This document shows, one piece after another, positions 1 through 7,545 of a DNA stretch of 64,000 bases (position 1 is its first letter; every line of letters begins with the position of its first letter). Source of the DNA: Paracoccaceae bacterium. GTDB lineage: Bacteria > Pseudomonadota > Alphaproteobacteria > Rhodobacterales > Rhodobacteraceae. Under the pieces are notes generated by a model, which was not told the DNA's origin, did not search any database, and saw only the letters and a program-made list of their open reading frames with translations. A program made the translations under genes and the position numbers. The DNA is taken from assembly GCA_030066905.1 (NCBI GenBank), contig JASJAR010000012.1:56492-120491 (forward strand). The letters are read 5' to 3'.

Positions 1-78
1 GTCGCTGGCCCCGGCCCAGACCGCCCTGCCGCCCTCGGGCCCCTCGGCGAGATCGTTGCGGAACGGCGCGGCGTCCAT
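1..78 (-). CDS. N-terminal fragment of a probable alpha/beta hydrolase (truncated by window edge)
   Basis: Only the first 26 codons are present, reading leftwards out of the window. An ATG lies directly after the TAG of the SCP2 gene, so the two are probably co-transcribed and translationally coupled. The visible peptide ends in ...GGRAVWAGASD. From memory this resembles the start of alpha/beta hydrolases (lysophospholipase type) that follow SCP2 proteins in Rhodobacteraceae. No catalytic motif is inside the window, so the name is an inference from the N-terminus and context. Confidence 0.4.
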   Translation of the reverse strand, partial: MDAAPFRNDLAEGPEGGRAVWAGASD

Positions 79-366
79 CTAGCCCAGGACGCTCCCCAGA
101 CGCATCGCCGCACCCATGTCGCCGTCCACCTTCAACTGGCCGGTCATGAAGGCGGATGTGGCGTTGAGGTCGCCTTCGAGGATCGAGCGGAAGGTATCGG
201 CATCGGCGGTGAGCGTCACATCGGCATCGCCGTCTTCGGCCCGGACACCGTCGCCGTCCATCATGATCGTGCCCTCGTCCTCGATGACGAATTTCGCGAT
301 GCCGTCGAACCCCTCCGACATCCGCTCGTTGAGCGCGGCAACCGCCGCGGCGATAACGTCCGACAT
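79..366 (-). CDS. SCP2 sterol-carrier family protein
   Basis: A 95-residue protein covering a single SCP2 domain. The fold binds lipids or acyl chains in a hydrophobic tunnel and would act in the cytosol. Family hallmarks are visible: an N-terminal helix (about residues 3-20), the strand pattern FVIEDEGTIMMDGDGV, the TLTADADTFRSILEGDLNATSAFMTGQLKVDGD core (described here by its start TLTADADTFRSI and end GQLKVDGD) and a C-terminal MRLGSVLG helix. Length is typical of stand-alone bacterial SCP2 proteins. The ATG at 366 is chosen because the domain starts right after it; in-frame sequence further upstream has no domain. The physiological ligand cannot be told. Confidence 0.85.
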   Translation of the reverse strand: MSDVIAAAVAALNERMSEGFDGIAKFVIEDEGTIMMDGDGVRAEDGDADVTLTADADTFRSILEGDLNATSAFMTGQLKVDGDMGAAMRLGSVLG

Positions 367-445
367 ATATCTCTCTCCCAATTGAACGCGCGGATGTGAT
401 GAAGGGGATGCAATCGACCGCGACCACGCTAAGATATGGGGTGTT

Positions 446-1003
446 ATGATCGCTATCCCACGTTTCGTCACCTTTTCCGTTGCGTCTGCCCTGGCTCTGG
501 CCATCGCTTTGCCCGGCGCGGCGCAGGAGGCCGACCTCGACGATCTCTTCGACAATCTTCGCGACGTCGGCCCCGAGGCGGCCCAGGCCATCGAAGGGCG
601 GATCTGGGCGGAGTGGTCGAAGTCGGGCTCGCCGACCCTCGATCTTCTGCTCGACAGGGGGCGCGAGGCGCTCGAAGCGGAGGAGCCGGCGCTGGCGGTC
701 GAGCACATGACGGCGCTCATCGATCACGCGCCCGATTTCGCCGAAGCCTACAACGTCCGGGCCACGGCCTATTTCCAGCAGGGGCTGTTCGGCCCGTCAC
801 TCGAGGACATCCGGATGACACTTGCGCTCAACCCCCGGCACTTCGCGGCGATGTCGGGTCTCGGGCTCATCCTCGAGGAACTCGGCTACACCGAAGAGGC
901 GCTTGCGGCCTGGCGCGAGGTCGTCGCGATCCACCCCCATCAGCAGGGGGCGGTGGAGGCCATCGAGCGGCTGGAGCGTGAGGTCGAGGGGCAGACGCTC
1001 TAA
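446..1003 (+). CDS. Periplasmic TPR-repeat protein
   Basis: A 185-residue protein with a cleavable signal peptide (residues 1 to about 26, ending ALPGAAQ) and then tetratricopeptide repeats at roughly residues 60-170. The repeats show the spaced A/Y/G/A pattern of TPRs, for example AEAYNVRATAYFQQG and AMSGLGLILEELGYTEEAL. TPRs act as protein-protein scaffolds, and export suggests an envelope role, but no partner is evident. It is divergent from the SCP2 gene across an 80-bp gap and lies 27 bases before the helicase gene, so it may be co-transcribed with it. Function is otherwise unknown. Confidence 0.8.
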   Translation: MIAIPRFVTFSVASALALAIALPGAAQEADLDDLFDNLRDVGPEAAQAIEGRIWAEWSKSGSPTLDLLLDRGREALEAEEPALAVEHMTALIDHAPDFAEAYNVRATAYFQQGLFGPSLEDIRMTLALNPRHFAAMSGLGLILEELGYTEEALAAWREVVAIHPHQQGAVEAIERLEREVEGQTL

Positions 1004-1030
1004 GGCGGTCCCCGCGGGCAGGGCAGGCAC

Positions 1031-3895
1031 ATGGCAGCGAAAAACGGGCGGATCACCGCGGTCCTCGGCCCGACGAACACCGGCAAGACCCATTACGCGA
1101 TCGAACGGATGCTGGCGCACCGGACGGGCGTGATCGGCCTGCCGCTGCGGCTCCTCGCCCGCGAGGTCTACGACCGGATCGTCGCGCTCAGGGGCCCCTC
1201 CGTCGTCGCCCTCGTGACCGGCGAAGAACGGATCGTTCCCGAGCGCACGCAATACTGGGTCTGCACCGTCGAGGCGATGCCGCAAGGTATGGCCTGCGAC
1301 TTTCTCGCCGTCGACGAAATCCAGCTTTGCGGCGACCCCGAGCGCGGCTACGTCTTCACCGACCGGCTTCTCAACGCGCGGGGCCTCCACGAGACGTTGT
1401 TTCTGGGGTCGGACACGATGCGGGGGATGATCGCCGCCCTGGTGCCCGAGGCCGGGTTCGACCGCCGCGAGCGGTTTTCCGAGCTCAGCTATTCGGGTTC
1501 GAAGAAGATAAGCCGGATGCCGTCGCGGGCCGCCATCGTCGGGTTTTCGGTCGAGAATGTCTATGCGATTGCCGAAGTGCTGCGGCGTCTCAAGGGCGGG
1601 GCAGCGGTGGTGATGGGCGCGCTTAGCCCCCGCACCCGCAACGCTCAGGTGGATATGTACCAATCCGGCGAGGTCGGCTACCTCGTGGCGACCGACGCTA
1701 TCGGCATGGGGCTCAACCTCGACATCGACCATGTGGCGTTTTCCGGCTTGCGGAAGTTCGACGGCCGGCGGATGCGGGATCTTCAACCCAACGAGCTGGC
1801 CCAGATCGCCGGGCGGGCGGGGCGCCATACGCGCGACGGCAGTTTCGGGGTGACCGGGGAGGCGCCGCCGCTCGACGATGGTCTCGTTGCCGCGATCACC
1901 GAGCACCGGTTCGCACCGCTGAAACGCCTGCAATGGCGCAACGCCGCTCTCGAATTCGGCAGCGTCGAGAGGCTCATCGCCTCGCTGGAACGGCCCCCGG
2001 GCGACGAGCGGCTGGTGATGGCGCGGGAGGCCGACGACCTCCAGGCCCTGCGCAGCCTCGCCGAGGACGCCGAAGTGGCGGCGCGGGCGAGCGACGGGGC
2101 TTCGGTCAAGCTTCTCTGGGACGTGTGCCGGATCCCGGATTTTCGCGGCATTTCCCATGCCGAGCACGCCCACCTTGTCGCCCGCATCTTCGGTTTTCTC
2201 CATCAGAGCGGCAGGGTGCCGGACGACTGGCTTGCCGCCCAGATCGACCGGATCGACCGGACCGACGGCGAGATCGACACGCTCTCCAAGCGCCTCGCCT
2301 ATATCCGCACCTGGACCTACGTGGCGCAGCGCAAGGGCTGGACGGGGGACGATTCCCATTGGCGCGAGGCGACACGCGCTGTAGAAGACCGCCTGTCCGA
2401 CGCGCTCCACCGCGCGTTGACGCAGCGGTTTGTCGACCGGCGGACGAGCGTTCTGCTCAGCCGGTTGAAGCAGAAGGAGCGGCTCGTGGCGGAAGTGAGC
2501 GAGGCCGGGGAAGTCACGGTCGAAGGCCAGCACGCGGGCCGTCTCGAAGCGTTCCGGTTTCACCAGGATCCGGCGGCGACCGGGGAGGAGGCCAAGACGC
2601 TGAGATCAGCGGCCATGGCTGCCCTCGCGCCGGAGTTCCATCTCCGCGCGGACCGGTTCTACAACGCCCCCGACACCGAGATCGACTTCACTGACCAGGG
2701 CGGTCTGATGTGGGGCCAGCATGCTGTGGGCAAGCTCGTCGCCGGGGCCGACGCCCTGAAACCCGCCGTCCGCAGCTTCGTCGACGAAGAGGCCGGGCCT
2801 GACGTGGCCCAGAAGGTCGAGCGGCGGCTTCAGCATTTCATCGACCGGAAGGTGGCGACGCTCTTCGAGCCGCTGCTCGCGGTTCAGAAGGACGAAACGC
2901 TCACCGGGCTCGCCAAGGGCTTCGGGTTTCGCCTTGTCGAGGCGATGGGGATCATCGGGCGCGACCGGGTCGCGGCCGATGTGAAGGAGCTCGATCAGGA
3001 CGCCCGTGGCGCGCTGCGCAAACACGGCGTGCGGTTCGGGCAGTTCACGATCTTCATGCCGCTTCTGCTGAAACCCGCCCCGACCCGGCTGCGGCTGGTG
3101 CTCGCGGCCCTCGCCGAGGGGCGCGACGAGTTCCCGGAAAGTCCGCCGCCGGGGCTCGTCACGATCCCCGCCGCCGGTGCGGAGCCCGCGACGCTCCTGC
3201 TTGCGGGGTACCGCGCTGCGGGGGAGCGCGCGATCCGGATCGACATGCTCGAACGGCTGGCCGATCTTCTGCGCGCGGAGGACAGCCGAGGCGGTTTCGA
3301 GGCCAAGCCCGATATGCTCTCGATCACGGGGATGACGCTGGAGCAGTTCGCCGGGCTGATGGAGGGGCTGGGCTACCGGGCGGACCGCGGCGAGCGGGAG
3401 AAGGTCCGGCCGGTGCTCGACGAGGCCCCCCCGGCCGACGCGCCGGTCATGGATGCCGCCCCCGAGCCCGAGGCGGCAGCGGTGATGGCGTCGCCCGAGG
3501 AGCAGGCCGCGCCGGCGGAGGCGGCGGCGCTTCCCGATGCCCCGGACGCGGGTGGCGTCCCCGGCGCCGAGGCGGCGGCGGGGGAGGGGGACGAAAAGCG
3601 CGACGACGGCGTTTTGACCGTTGCCGAGGCGGAGACGGAAACGGGCGCCACGGCGGATGCGGAGCCGGACGTGGAAGTGTTCTACACCTTCACCTGGGGC
3701 GGGAACCGGGGCCGTCGGGAGGGCAACCGGCAACGCAAACCCGGCGGGCCGAAGAGCAAGGGGCCGAAGGGAAAGCCGAAGCGCGGCCAGACCGACGGGC
3801 CGAAGAAATTCTCTTCCGCGCCGCCGAAGAAAGACAAGATCGATCCTTCGAACCCCTTCGCCGCCGCCCTGATGGGGCTGAAGGACAAATCCTGA
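1031..3895 (+). CDS. Suv3-type ATP-dependent RNA helicase
   Basis: A 954-residue superfamily 2 helicase of the Suv3 type. Suv3 proteins unwind RNA, and in mitochondria they form the degradosome with an exoribonuclease. Residues 13-20 are the Walker A GPTNTGKT and 95-98 the DEIQ box of motif II. The helicase C domain follows, with DAIGMGLNLDIDHV and the motif VI stretch QIAGRAGR near residues 220-265, then a long Suv3-like helical region. From about residue 800 the protein becomes an acidic Ala/Glu/Pro-rich linker and then a Lys/Arg/Gly-rich tail, probably an RNA-binding or degradosome contact region. The next gene, an S4 RNA-binding protein, starts 8 bases after the stop, supporting a joint RNA role. 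Confidence 0.88.
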   Translation: MAAKNGRITAVLGPTNTGKTHYAIERMLAHRTGVIGLPLRLLAREVYDRIVALRGPSVVALVTGEERIVPERTQYWVCTVEAMPQGMACDFLAVDEIQLCGDPERGYVFTDRLLNARGLHETLFLGSDTMRGMIAALVPEAGFDRRERFSELSYSGSKKISRMPSRAAIVGFSVENVYAIAEVLRRLKGGAAVVMGALSPRTRNAQVDMYQSGEVGYLVATDAIGMGLNLDIDHVAFSGLRKFDGRRMRDLQPNELAQIAGRAGRHTRDGSFGVTGEAPPLDDGLVAAITEHRFAPLKRLQWRNAALEFGSVERLIASLERPPGDERLVMAREADDLQALRSLAEDAEVAARASDGASVKLLWDVCRIPDFRGISHAEHAHLVARIFGFLHQSGRVPDDWLAAQIDRIDRTDGEIDTLSKRLAYIRTWTYVAQRKGWTGDDSHWREATRAVEDRLSDALHRALTQRFVDRRTSVLLSRLKQKERLVAEVSEAGEVTVEGQHAGRLEAFRFHQDPAATGEEAKTLRSAAMAALAPEFHLRADRFYNAPDTEIDFTDQGGLMWGQHAVGKLVAGADALKPAVRSFVDEEAGPDVAQKVERRLQHFIDRKVATLFEPLLAVQKDETLTGLAKGFGFRLVEAMGIIGRDRVAADVKELDQDARGALRKHGVRFGQFTIFMPLLLKPAPTRLRLVLAALAEGRDEFPESPPPGLVTIPAAGAEPATLLLAGYRAAGERAIRIDMLERLADLLRAEDSRGGFEAKPDMLSITGMTLEQFAGLMEGLGYRADRGEREKVRPVLDEAPPADAPVMDAAPEPEAAAVMASPEEQAAPAEAAALPDAPDAGGVPGAEAAAGEGDEKRDDGVLTVAEAETETGATADAEPDVEVFYTFTWGGNRGRREGNRQRKPGGPKSKGPKGKPKRGQTDGPKKFSSAPPKKDKIDPSNPFAAALMGLKDKS

Positions 3896-3903
3896 CCGAC
3901 GCG

Positions 3904-4254
3904 GTGGCCCGCATCCGCGTCGACAAGTGGCTTTGGCAGGCGCGGTTCTTCAAGACCCGCACCAGAGCAAGCGAGATGGTCGCCGCCGGTCATCTGAGGG
4001 TCAACGCCGTCCGCGCCGCCAAGGCCGCCCACCCGGTCGCCCCCGGCGACACGCTCGTCTTTCCCCAAGGCCGGCATATCCGCACCGTCCGCATCGTCGC
4101 GATCCCCACCCGGCGCGGTCCCGCAGCAGAGGCCGCAACGCTTTATGACGACCTGACACCGCCCGCCGCTCCTGTCGCCCCCCGCTCGGGTCCGCGCCCC
4201 ACCAAAAAGGCGCGACGTGACGCAGGCTTTTCCAAGGACGGACCGCTTGATTGA
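3904..4254 (+). CDS. S4-domain RNA-binding protein, heat-shock HslR type
   Basis: A 116-residue protein dominated by one S4 domain (about residues 3-65: [18 protein letters not shown]...[13 protein letters not shown]). Its best known relative is E. coli Hsp15 (HslR), which binds stalled 50S subunits carrying nascent chains. The C-terminus is basic and Pro-rich. The start is a GTG eight bases after the helicase stop; no ATG in frame lies close enough to be better. It probably shares a transcript with the helicase. The HslR role is inferred from size and single-domain layout. Confidence 0.85.
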   Translation: MARIRVDKWLWQARFFKTRTRASEMVAAGHLRVNAVRAAKAAHPVAPGDTLVFPQGRHIRTVRIVAIPTRRGPAAEAATLYDDLTPPAAPVAPRSGPRPTKKARRDAGFSKDGPLD

Positions 4255-4304
4255 CCCCGGGGCTTGGTCTAGGCAATTCCAAATCGCGGCCCCAGGTACA
4301 CTTC

Positions 4305-4640
4305 ATGACATATGTCGTCACTGACAATTGCATTGCCTGCAAATACACCGATTGCGTGGAAGTCTGCCCTGTCGACTGCTTTTACGAGGGTGAGAACATG
4401 CTGGTGATCCACCCCGACGAATGCATCGATTGCGGGGTGTGCGAGCCCGAATGCCCCGCCGACGCGATCCGACCCGATACCGAGCCGGACATGGAGCAAT
4501 GGGTTGAATTCAATCGGAAGTATTCCGAGGCCTGGCCAGTCATCATCACCAAGAAGGACCCGTTGCCAAGTGCCGAGGAGATGGATGGCAAGAAGGGCAA
4601 GATGGAGCTCTTCTCGGAGGCCGCAGGCGAGGGCGGTTGA
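4305..4640 (+). CDS. fdxA: Ferredoxin FdxA, 3Fe-4S/4Fe-4S type
   Basis: A 111-residue seven-iron ferredoxin that carries electrons at low potential in the cytosol. Cys 9, 17 and 50 should hold the [3Fe-4S] cluster and Cys 21, 40, 43 and 46 the [4Fe-4S] cluster, as in Azotobacter ferredoxin I; Cys 12 would be free. The motifs [17 protein letters not shown] and [12 protein letters not shown] are intact. The C-terminal extension ([20 protein letters not shown]) is typical of alphaproteobacterial FdxA. The ATG at 4305 is preferred over an in-frame TTG at 4251 because family members begin MTYVVTDNC. It lies upstream of carD, a neighbourhood common in Rhodobacterales and Rhizobiales. Confidence 0.95.
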   Translation: MTYVVTDNCIACKYTDCVEVCPVDCFYEGENMLVIHPDECIDCGVCEPECPADAIRPDTEPDMEQWVEFNRKYSEAWPVIITKKDPLPSAEEMDGKKGKMELFSEAAGEGG

Positions 4641-4733
4641 CCGCCGAATCGCTTAAGCGGCCGGTCCGCTCGGATATCCGGCCGGCCGTTCCTCCACCAA
4701 GGGTCTGATAAGTAACGCCTATCGCGCGAATTC

Positions 4734-4762
4734 TTGGAATTGGTCACCTTTTCTGCTATATA
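4734..4762 (+). promoter_or_regulatory. Likely housekeeping promoter of carD
   Basis: TTGGAA at 4734-4739, a spacer of exactly 17 bases, then TATATA at 4757-4762, inside an AT-rich patch that stands out from the GC-rich surroundings. The start of transcription would be near 4769, giving a carD leader of about 125 bases. This is a sequence match only. Confidence 0.6.
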
Positions 4763-4893
4763 TTGATTATATTCCCGAAACGCCGGTCGCTTGCCGGGGA
4801 ACGGGGCAGCGATCTGGACTGGCGGGAGGATGTGTGTGTGTTCCCGGCGGTTTTTTGCGCCGGATGAAGGTGCCAAGAAGGATATGAGACGAG

Positions 4894-5403
4894 ATGAGCA
4901 AAGCCGCTAAACCCGAATTCCGCCCGAACGACTACGTCGTATACCCCGCCCATGGCGTGGGGCAGATCGTGTCGATCGAAAAGCAGGAGGTTGCCGGGTT
5001 CGAACTCGAACTCTTCGTCATCTCGTTCGAAAAGGACAAGATGACGCTCAGGGTGCCGACGAACAAGGCCACCGAAGTGGGCATGCGCTCGCTGTCCTCG
5101 CCCGATGTCGTCTCGAAGGCGATGACGACGCTGAAAGGCAAGGCCAAGGTCAAGCGTGCGATGTGGTCGCGGCGGGCGCAGGAATATGAGCAGAAGATCA
5201 ATTCGGGCGATTTGATCGCCATCGCCGAGGTTGTGCGCGACCTCCACCGCGCCGACGACCAGCGCGAACAATCCTATTCCGAGCGTCAGCTTTACGAAGC
5301 GGCTCTGGAACGGTTGACGCGCGAGGTCGCCGCCGTGTCGGGGTCCGATGAGACCGAGGCCCAGAAAAAGGTCGACAGCGTGCTCGTGAGCCGCGCGGCC
5401 TGA
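4894..5403 (+). CDS. carD: CarD family transcriptional regulator
   Basis: A 169-residue CarD/CdnL-like protein. Members bind the beta subunit of RNA polymerase through an N-terminal Tudor-like domain and stabilise open promoter complexes, notably at rRNA promoters in Rhodobacter and Caulobacter relatives. The N-terminal domain is recognisable (about residues 9-70: FRPNDYVVYPAHGVGQIVSI...), followed by the helical C-terminal DNA-contact region with KRAMWSRRAQEYEQKI. The ATG at 4894 follows a purine-rich stretch (GGATATGAGACGAG). A convergent terminator follows 25 bases after the stop. Confidence 0.93.
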   Translation: MSKAAKPEFRPNDYVVYPAHGVGQIVSIEKQEVAGFELELFVISFEKDKMTLRVPTNKATEVGMRSLSSPDVVSKAMTTLKGKAKVKRAMWSRRAQEYEQKINSGDLIAIAEVVRDLHRADDQREQSYSERQLYEAALERLTREVAAVSGSDETEAQKKVDSVLVSRAA

Positions 5404-5427
5404 GCCGAACTTCAGTTTGATTACGTG

Positions 5428-5458
5428 AACGCCGCGGGGTCGCCTCGCGGCGTTTTCA
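5428..5458. terminator. Bidirectional intrinsic terminator between carD and the antiporter gene
   Basis: Perfect 9-bp arms AACGCCGCG (5428-5436) and CGCGGCGTT (5446-5454) around a 9-base loop, followed by a short T run on the plus strand. It lies between convergent genes, and the right arm runs to within a base of the antiporter stop codon, so one hairpin can serve both. Confidence 0.75.
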
Positions 5459-7399
5459 TTCGCCCGCCTGGCGCCGCGGCTCGGCGAAGGCCGGGTCCTC
5501 GGGGTCCGGCAGGTCGGGCTCCGCGGGGGCGTCGGCTGTATCGTCGGCCGTGTCGAACCTGCGGACGAGGGCGGTTTCGAGTTCCTTGTTGAGCTCGCGG
5601 GACCGCTCGATATAGGCGGTGTTCTCCGCAACCGGCACGTCGGGGTCCCAAAGAGCGGCGAGATCGCGCAATGCCTCGCGGTCCTTGCGGAAGAAGAAAT
5701 GCTCGATCTCGTTGGCCTCGAAATCCGTCAGCCCCATGTTTTCGAGGACGTACCGGCCAGCACGAAGTGCGGAATCGAACATCTCCCGCACGATCTGATC
5801 GGCGCCCGCCTGGTAGAGCTCATAGGTGTGAGTCCGGTCATGCGCCCGGGCCACGATATGGATGTCGGGGCGTTCCCGTCTGGCAAAGCGCACCAGACGC
5901 ACGGCGGCCGCCTTGTCGTCCACCGCGACCACGAGGATCTTCGCCGTCTTGATCCCGGCGGCATGGAGCAGGTCGGGCCGGGTAGGATCTCCGAAAAATC
6001 CCTTGAAGCCGAAGCGCCGCATCAGATGGATCGTTTCGAGATTGTGGTCGAGAACGGTGGCCCGGTACCCCGCAAGCTGCAACAGCCGGTTGACGACCTG
6101 ACCGAACCGGCCGATCCCGGCAATGATGATCTCGTTCCGCTCGTCGATCTCGTCGGCCTTGGCTTCGGTCTTGTGCTCCTGAAGCCGCTTCGAGAGCCAT
6201 TCGTAGCCGATGAAGAACAGCGGCGTCAGCAGCATCGAGAGCGCGACGACAAGGAGGAGCGTTTGCCCCTGACCCGGGGTAAGCGCCTGTTGCTGAAGCG
6301 AGAACGACACCAGGACGAAGCCGAATTCCCCGGCCTGGGCGAGGCCCAGCGTGAAGAGCCATTTGTCGCGACCCTTCAGCCGAAAGGCCACTGCCAGCAG
6401 GTAGAGGATGAGACCCTTGCCGACCATCAGCGCCAGCGTCATCCCGAGAATCGCAAACGGCGCGTTCAGAAACACCGCGAAGTTGATACCGGCACCGACG
6501 GTGATGAAGAACAGCCCCAGAAGGAGGCCCTTGAAAGGTTCGATGTCGCTTTCGAGCTCGTGGCGGAACTCGGAGTTGGCGAGAACGACGCCGCCGAGAA
6601 AGGCACCGAGGGCCGGGGAGAGGCCGACGAGCGCCATCAGAAGCGCGATGCCGACGACGATCAGCAGGGCAAACGCGGTGTAGAGTTCGCGGAGCCGCGC
6701 CTGATGGACGAAGCGGAAGAGCGGATGGGTCGCAAACCGTCCGAACAGGATCACCGCGACCACGGCGGCGAGGGTGACCGAGGTCACCCCCCAGGCCGGC
6801 AGCCCCTCGACGAGGCTCATCGCGTGATGCGCCTCGCCATGATCGTCCGTCAGCGCGATCGAACCGTCCTCGTTGAACGCGGCGGGAGCGGCGACGGCGA
6901 GAAGCGGCACGATGGCGAGCATCGGGATGACGGCAATGTCCTGGGTGAGGAGCACCGAGAACGAGGACCTGCCCCCCGCGGTCTGCATCAGGCCCTTTTC
7001 ATTCAGTGTCTGGAGGACGATGGCCGTCGAGGACAGCGCGAGAACGAGCCCGATGGTGAGCGCCGTCTGCCAGACATAGCCCAGCGTCATCGCCACACCC
7101 ATGACGGCAACCGTGGTCAGGACGATCTGTGCGCCGCCGAGGCCGAGGAGCCTGTGCCGCATGCCCCAGAGCGCCCGGGGGTCGAGCTCGAGCCCGATGA
7201 GAAACAGCATCATCACGACGCCGAACTCGGCGAAATGCTGGAGGTCCTGGGTCTCGCTGCCGAGCCCGAACACCCGTCCGATGAAAATGCCGGCGAGAAG
7301 ATAGCCGAGGACCGATCCGAGCCCCAGACGCACCGCCAACGGCACTGCGATGACCGCGGCGGCGAGATAGATCGTTGCGAGAAACAGAAAGTCTTGCAT
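5456..7399 (-). CDS. CPA2 family monovalent cation:proton antiporter, KefB/KefC-like
   Basis: A 647-residue inner-membrane protein. The first roughly 385 residues hold about 12 transmembrane segments of the Na+/H+ exchanger fold, including GVVMMLFLIGLELDP and LGAFLGGVVLANSEFRHELE. Residues of about 410-530 form an RCK/TrkA-N nucleotide-binding domain (IIIAGIGRFGQVVNRLLQLAGY, shown here as two parts: IIIAGIGRFGQVV and NRLLQLAGY). A short charged tail follows. Known relatives are glutathione-gated K+ efflux systems protecting against electrophiles. No kefF/kefG-like oxidoreductase gene is adjacent, so gating by glutathione adducts is not assured. Confidence 0.88.
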   Translation of the reverse strand: MQDFLFLATIYLAAAVIAVPLAVRLGLGSVLGYLLAGIFIGRVFGLGSETQDLQHFAEFGVVMMLFLIGLELDPRALWGMRHRLLGLGGAQIVLTTVAVMGVAMTLGYVWQTALTIGLVLALSSTAIVLQTLNEKGLMQTAGGRSSFSVLLTQDIAVIPMLAIVPLLAVAAPAAFNEDGSIALTDDHGEAHHAMSLVEGLPAWGVTSVTLAAVVAVILFGRFATHPLFRFVHQARLRELYTAFALLIVVGIALLMALVGLSPALGAFLGGVVLANSEFRHELESDIEPFKGLLLGLFFITVGAGINFAVFLNAPFAILGMTLALMVGKGLILYLLAVAFRLKGRDKWLFTLGLAQAGEFGFVLVSFSLQQQALTPGQGQTLLLVVALSMLLTPLFFIGYEWLSKRLQEHKTEAKADEIDERNEIIIAGIGRFGQVVNRLLQLAGYRATVLDHNLETIHLMRRFGFKGFFGDPTRPDLLHAAGIKTAKILVVAVDDKAAAVRLVRFARRERPDIHIVARAHDRTHTYELYQAGADQIVREMFDSALRAGRYVLENMGLTDFEANEIEHFFFRKDREALRDLAALWDPDVPVAENTAYIERSRELNKELETALVRRFDTADDTADAPAEPDLPDPEDPAFAEPRRQAGE

Positions 7400-7545
7400 G
7401 GGCCTCTTGGGCTATGGGCGGACCGAACACTCCGCCCCCGGCGTCTCCGATTGAGGATAGGGCGCTTCTCCGGGCGCTGTCCACGAAACTGGCGCCTCTT
7501 TAGGCGGACGCCCGGCAATGCGGGGGCCGGTCCGCCGGGTCGCGC

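Noticed and set aside
5456..7399. Calling the antiporter KefC proper
   Set aside because: Membrane and RCK domains fit the whole CPA2 family; no KefF/KefG partner or glutathione-site evidence, so no symbol was given.
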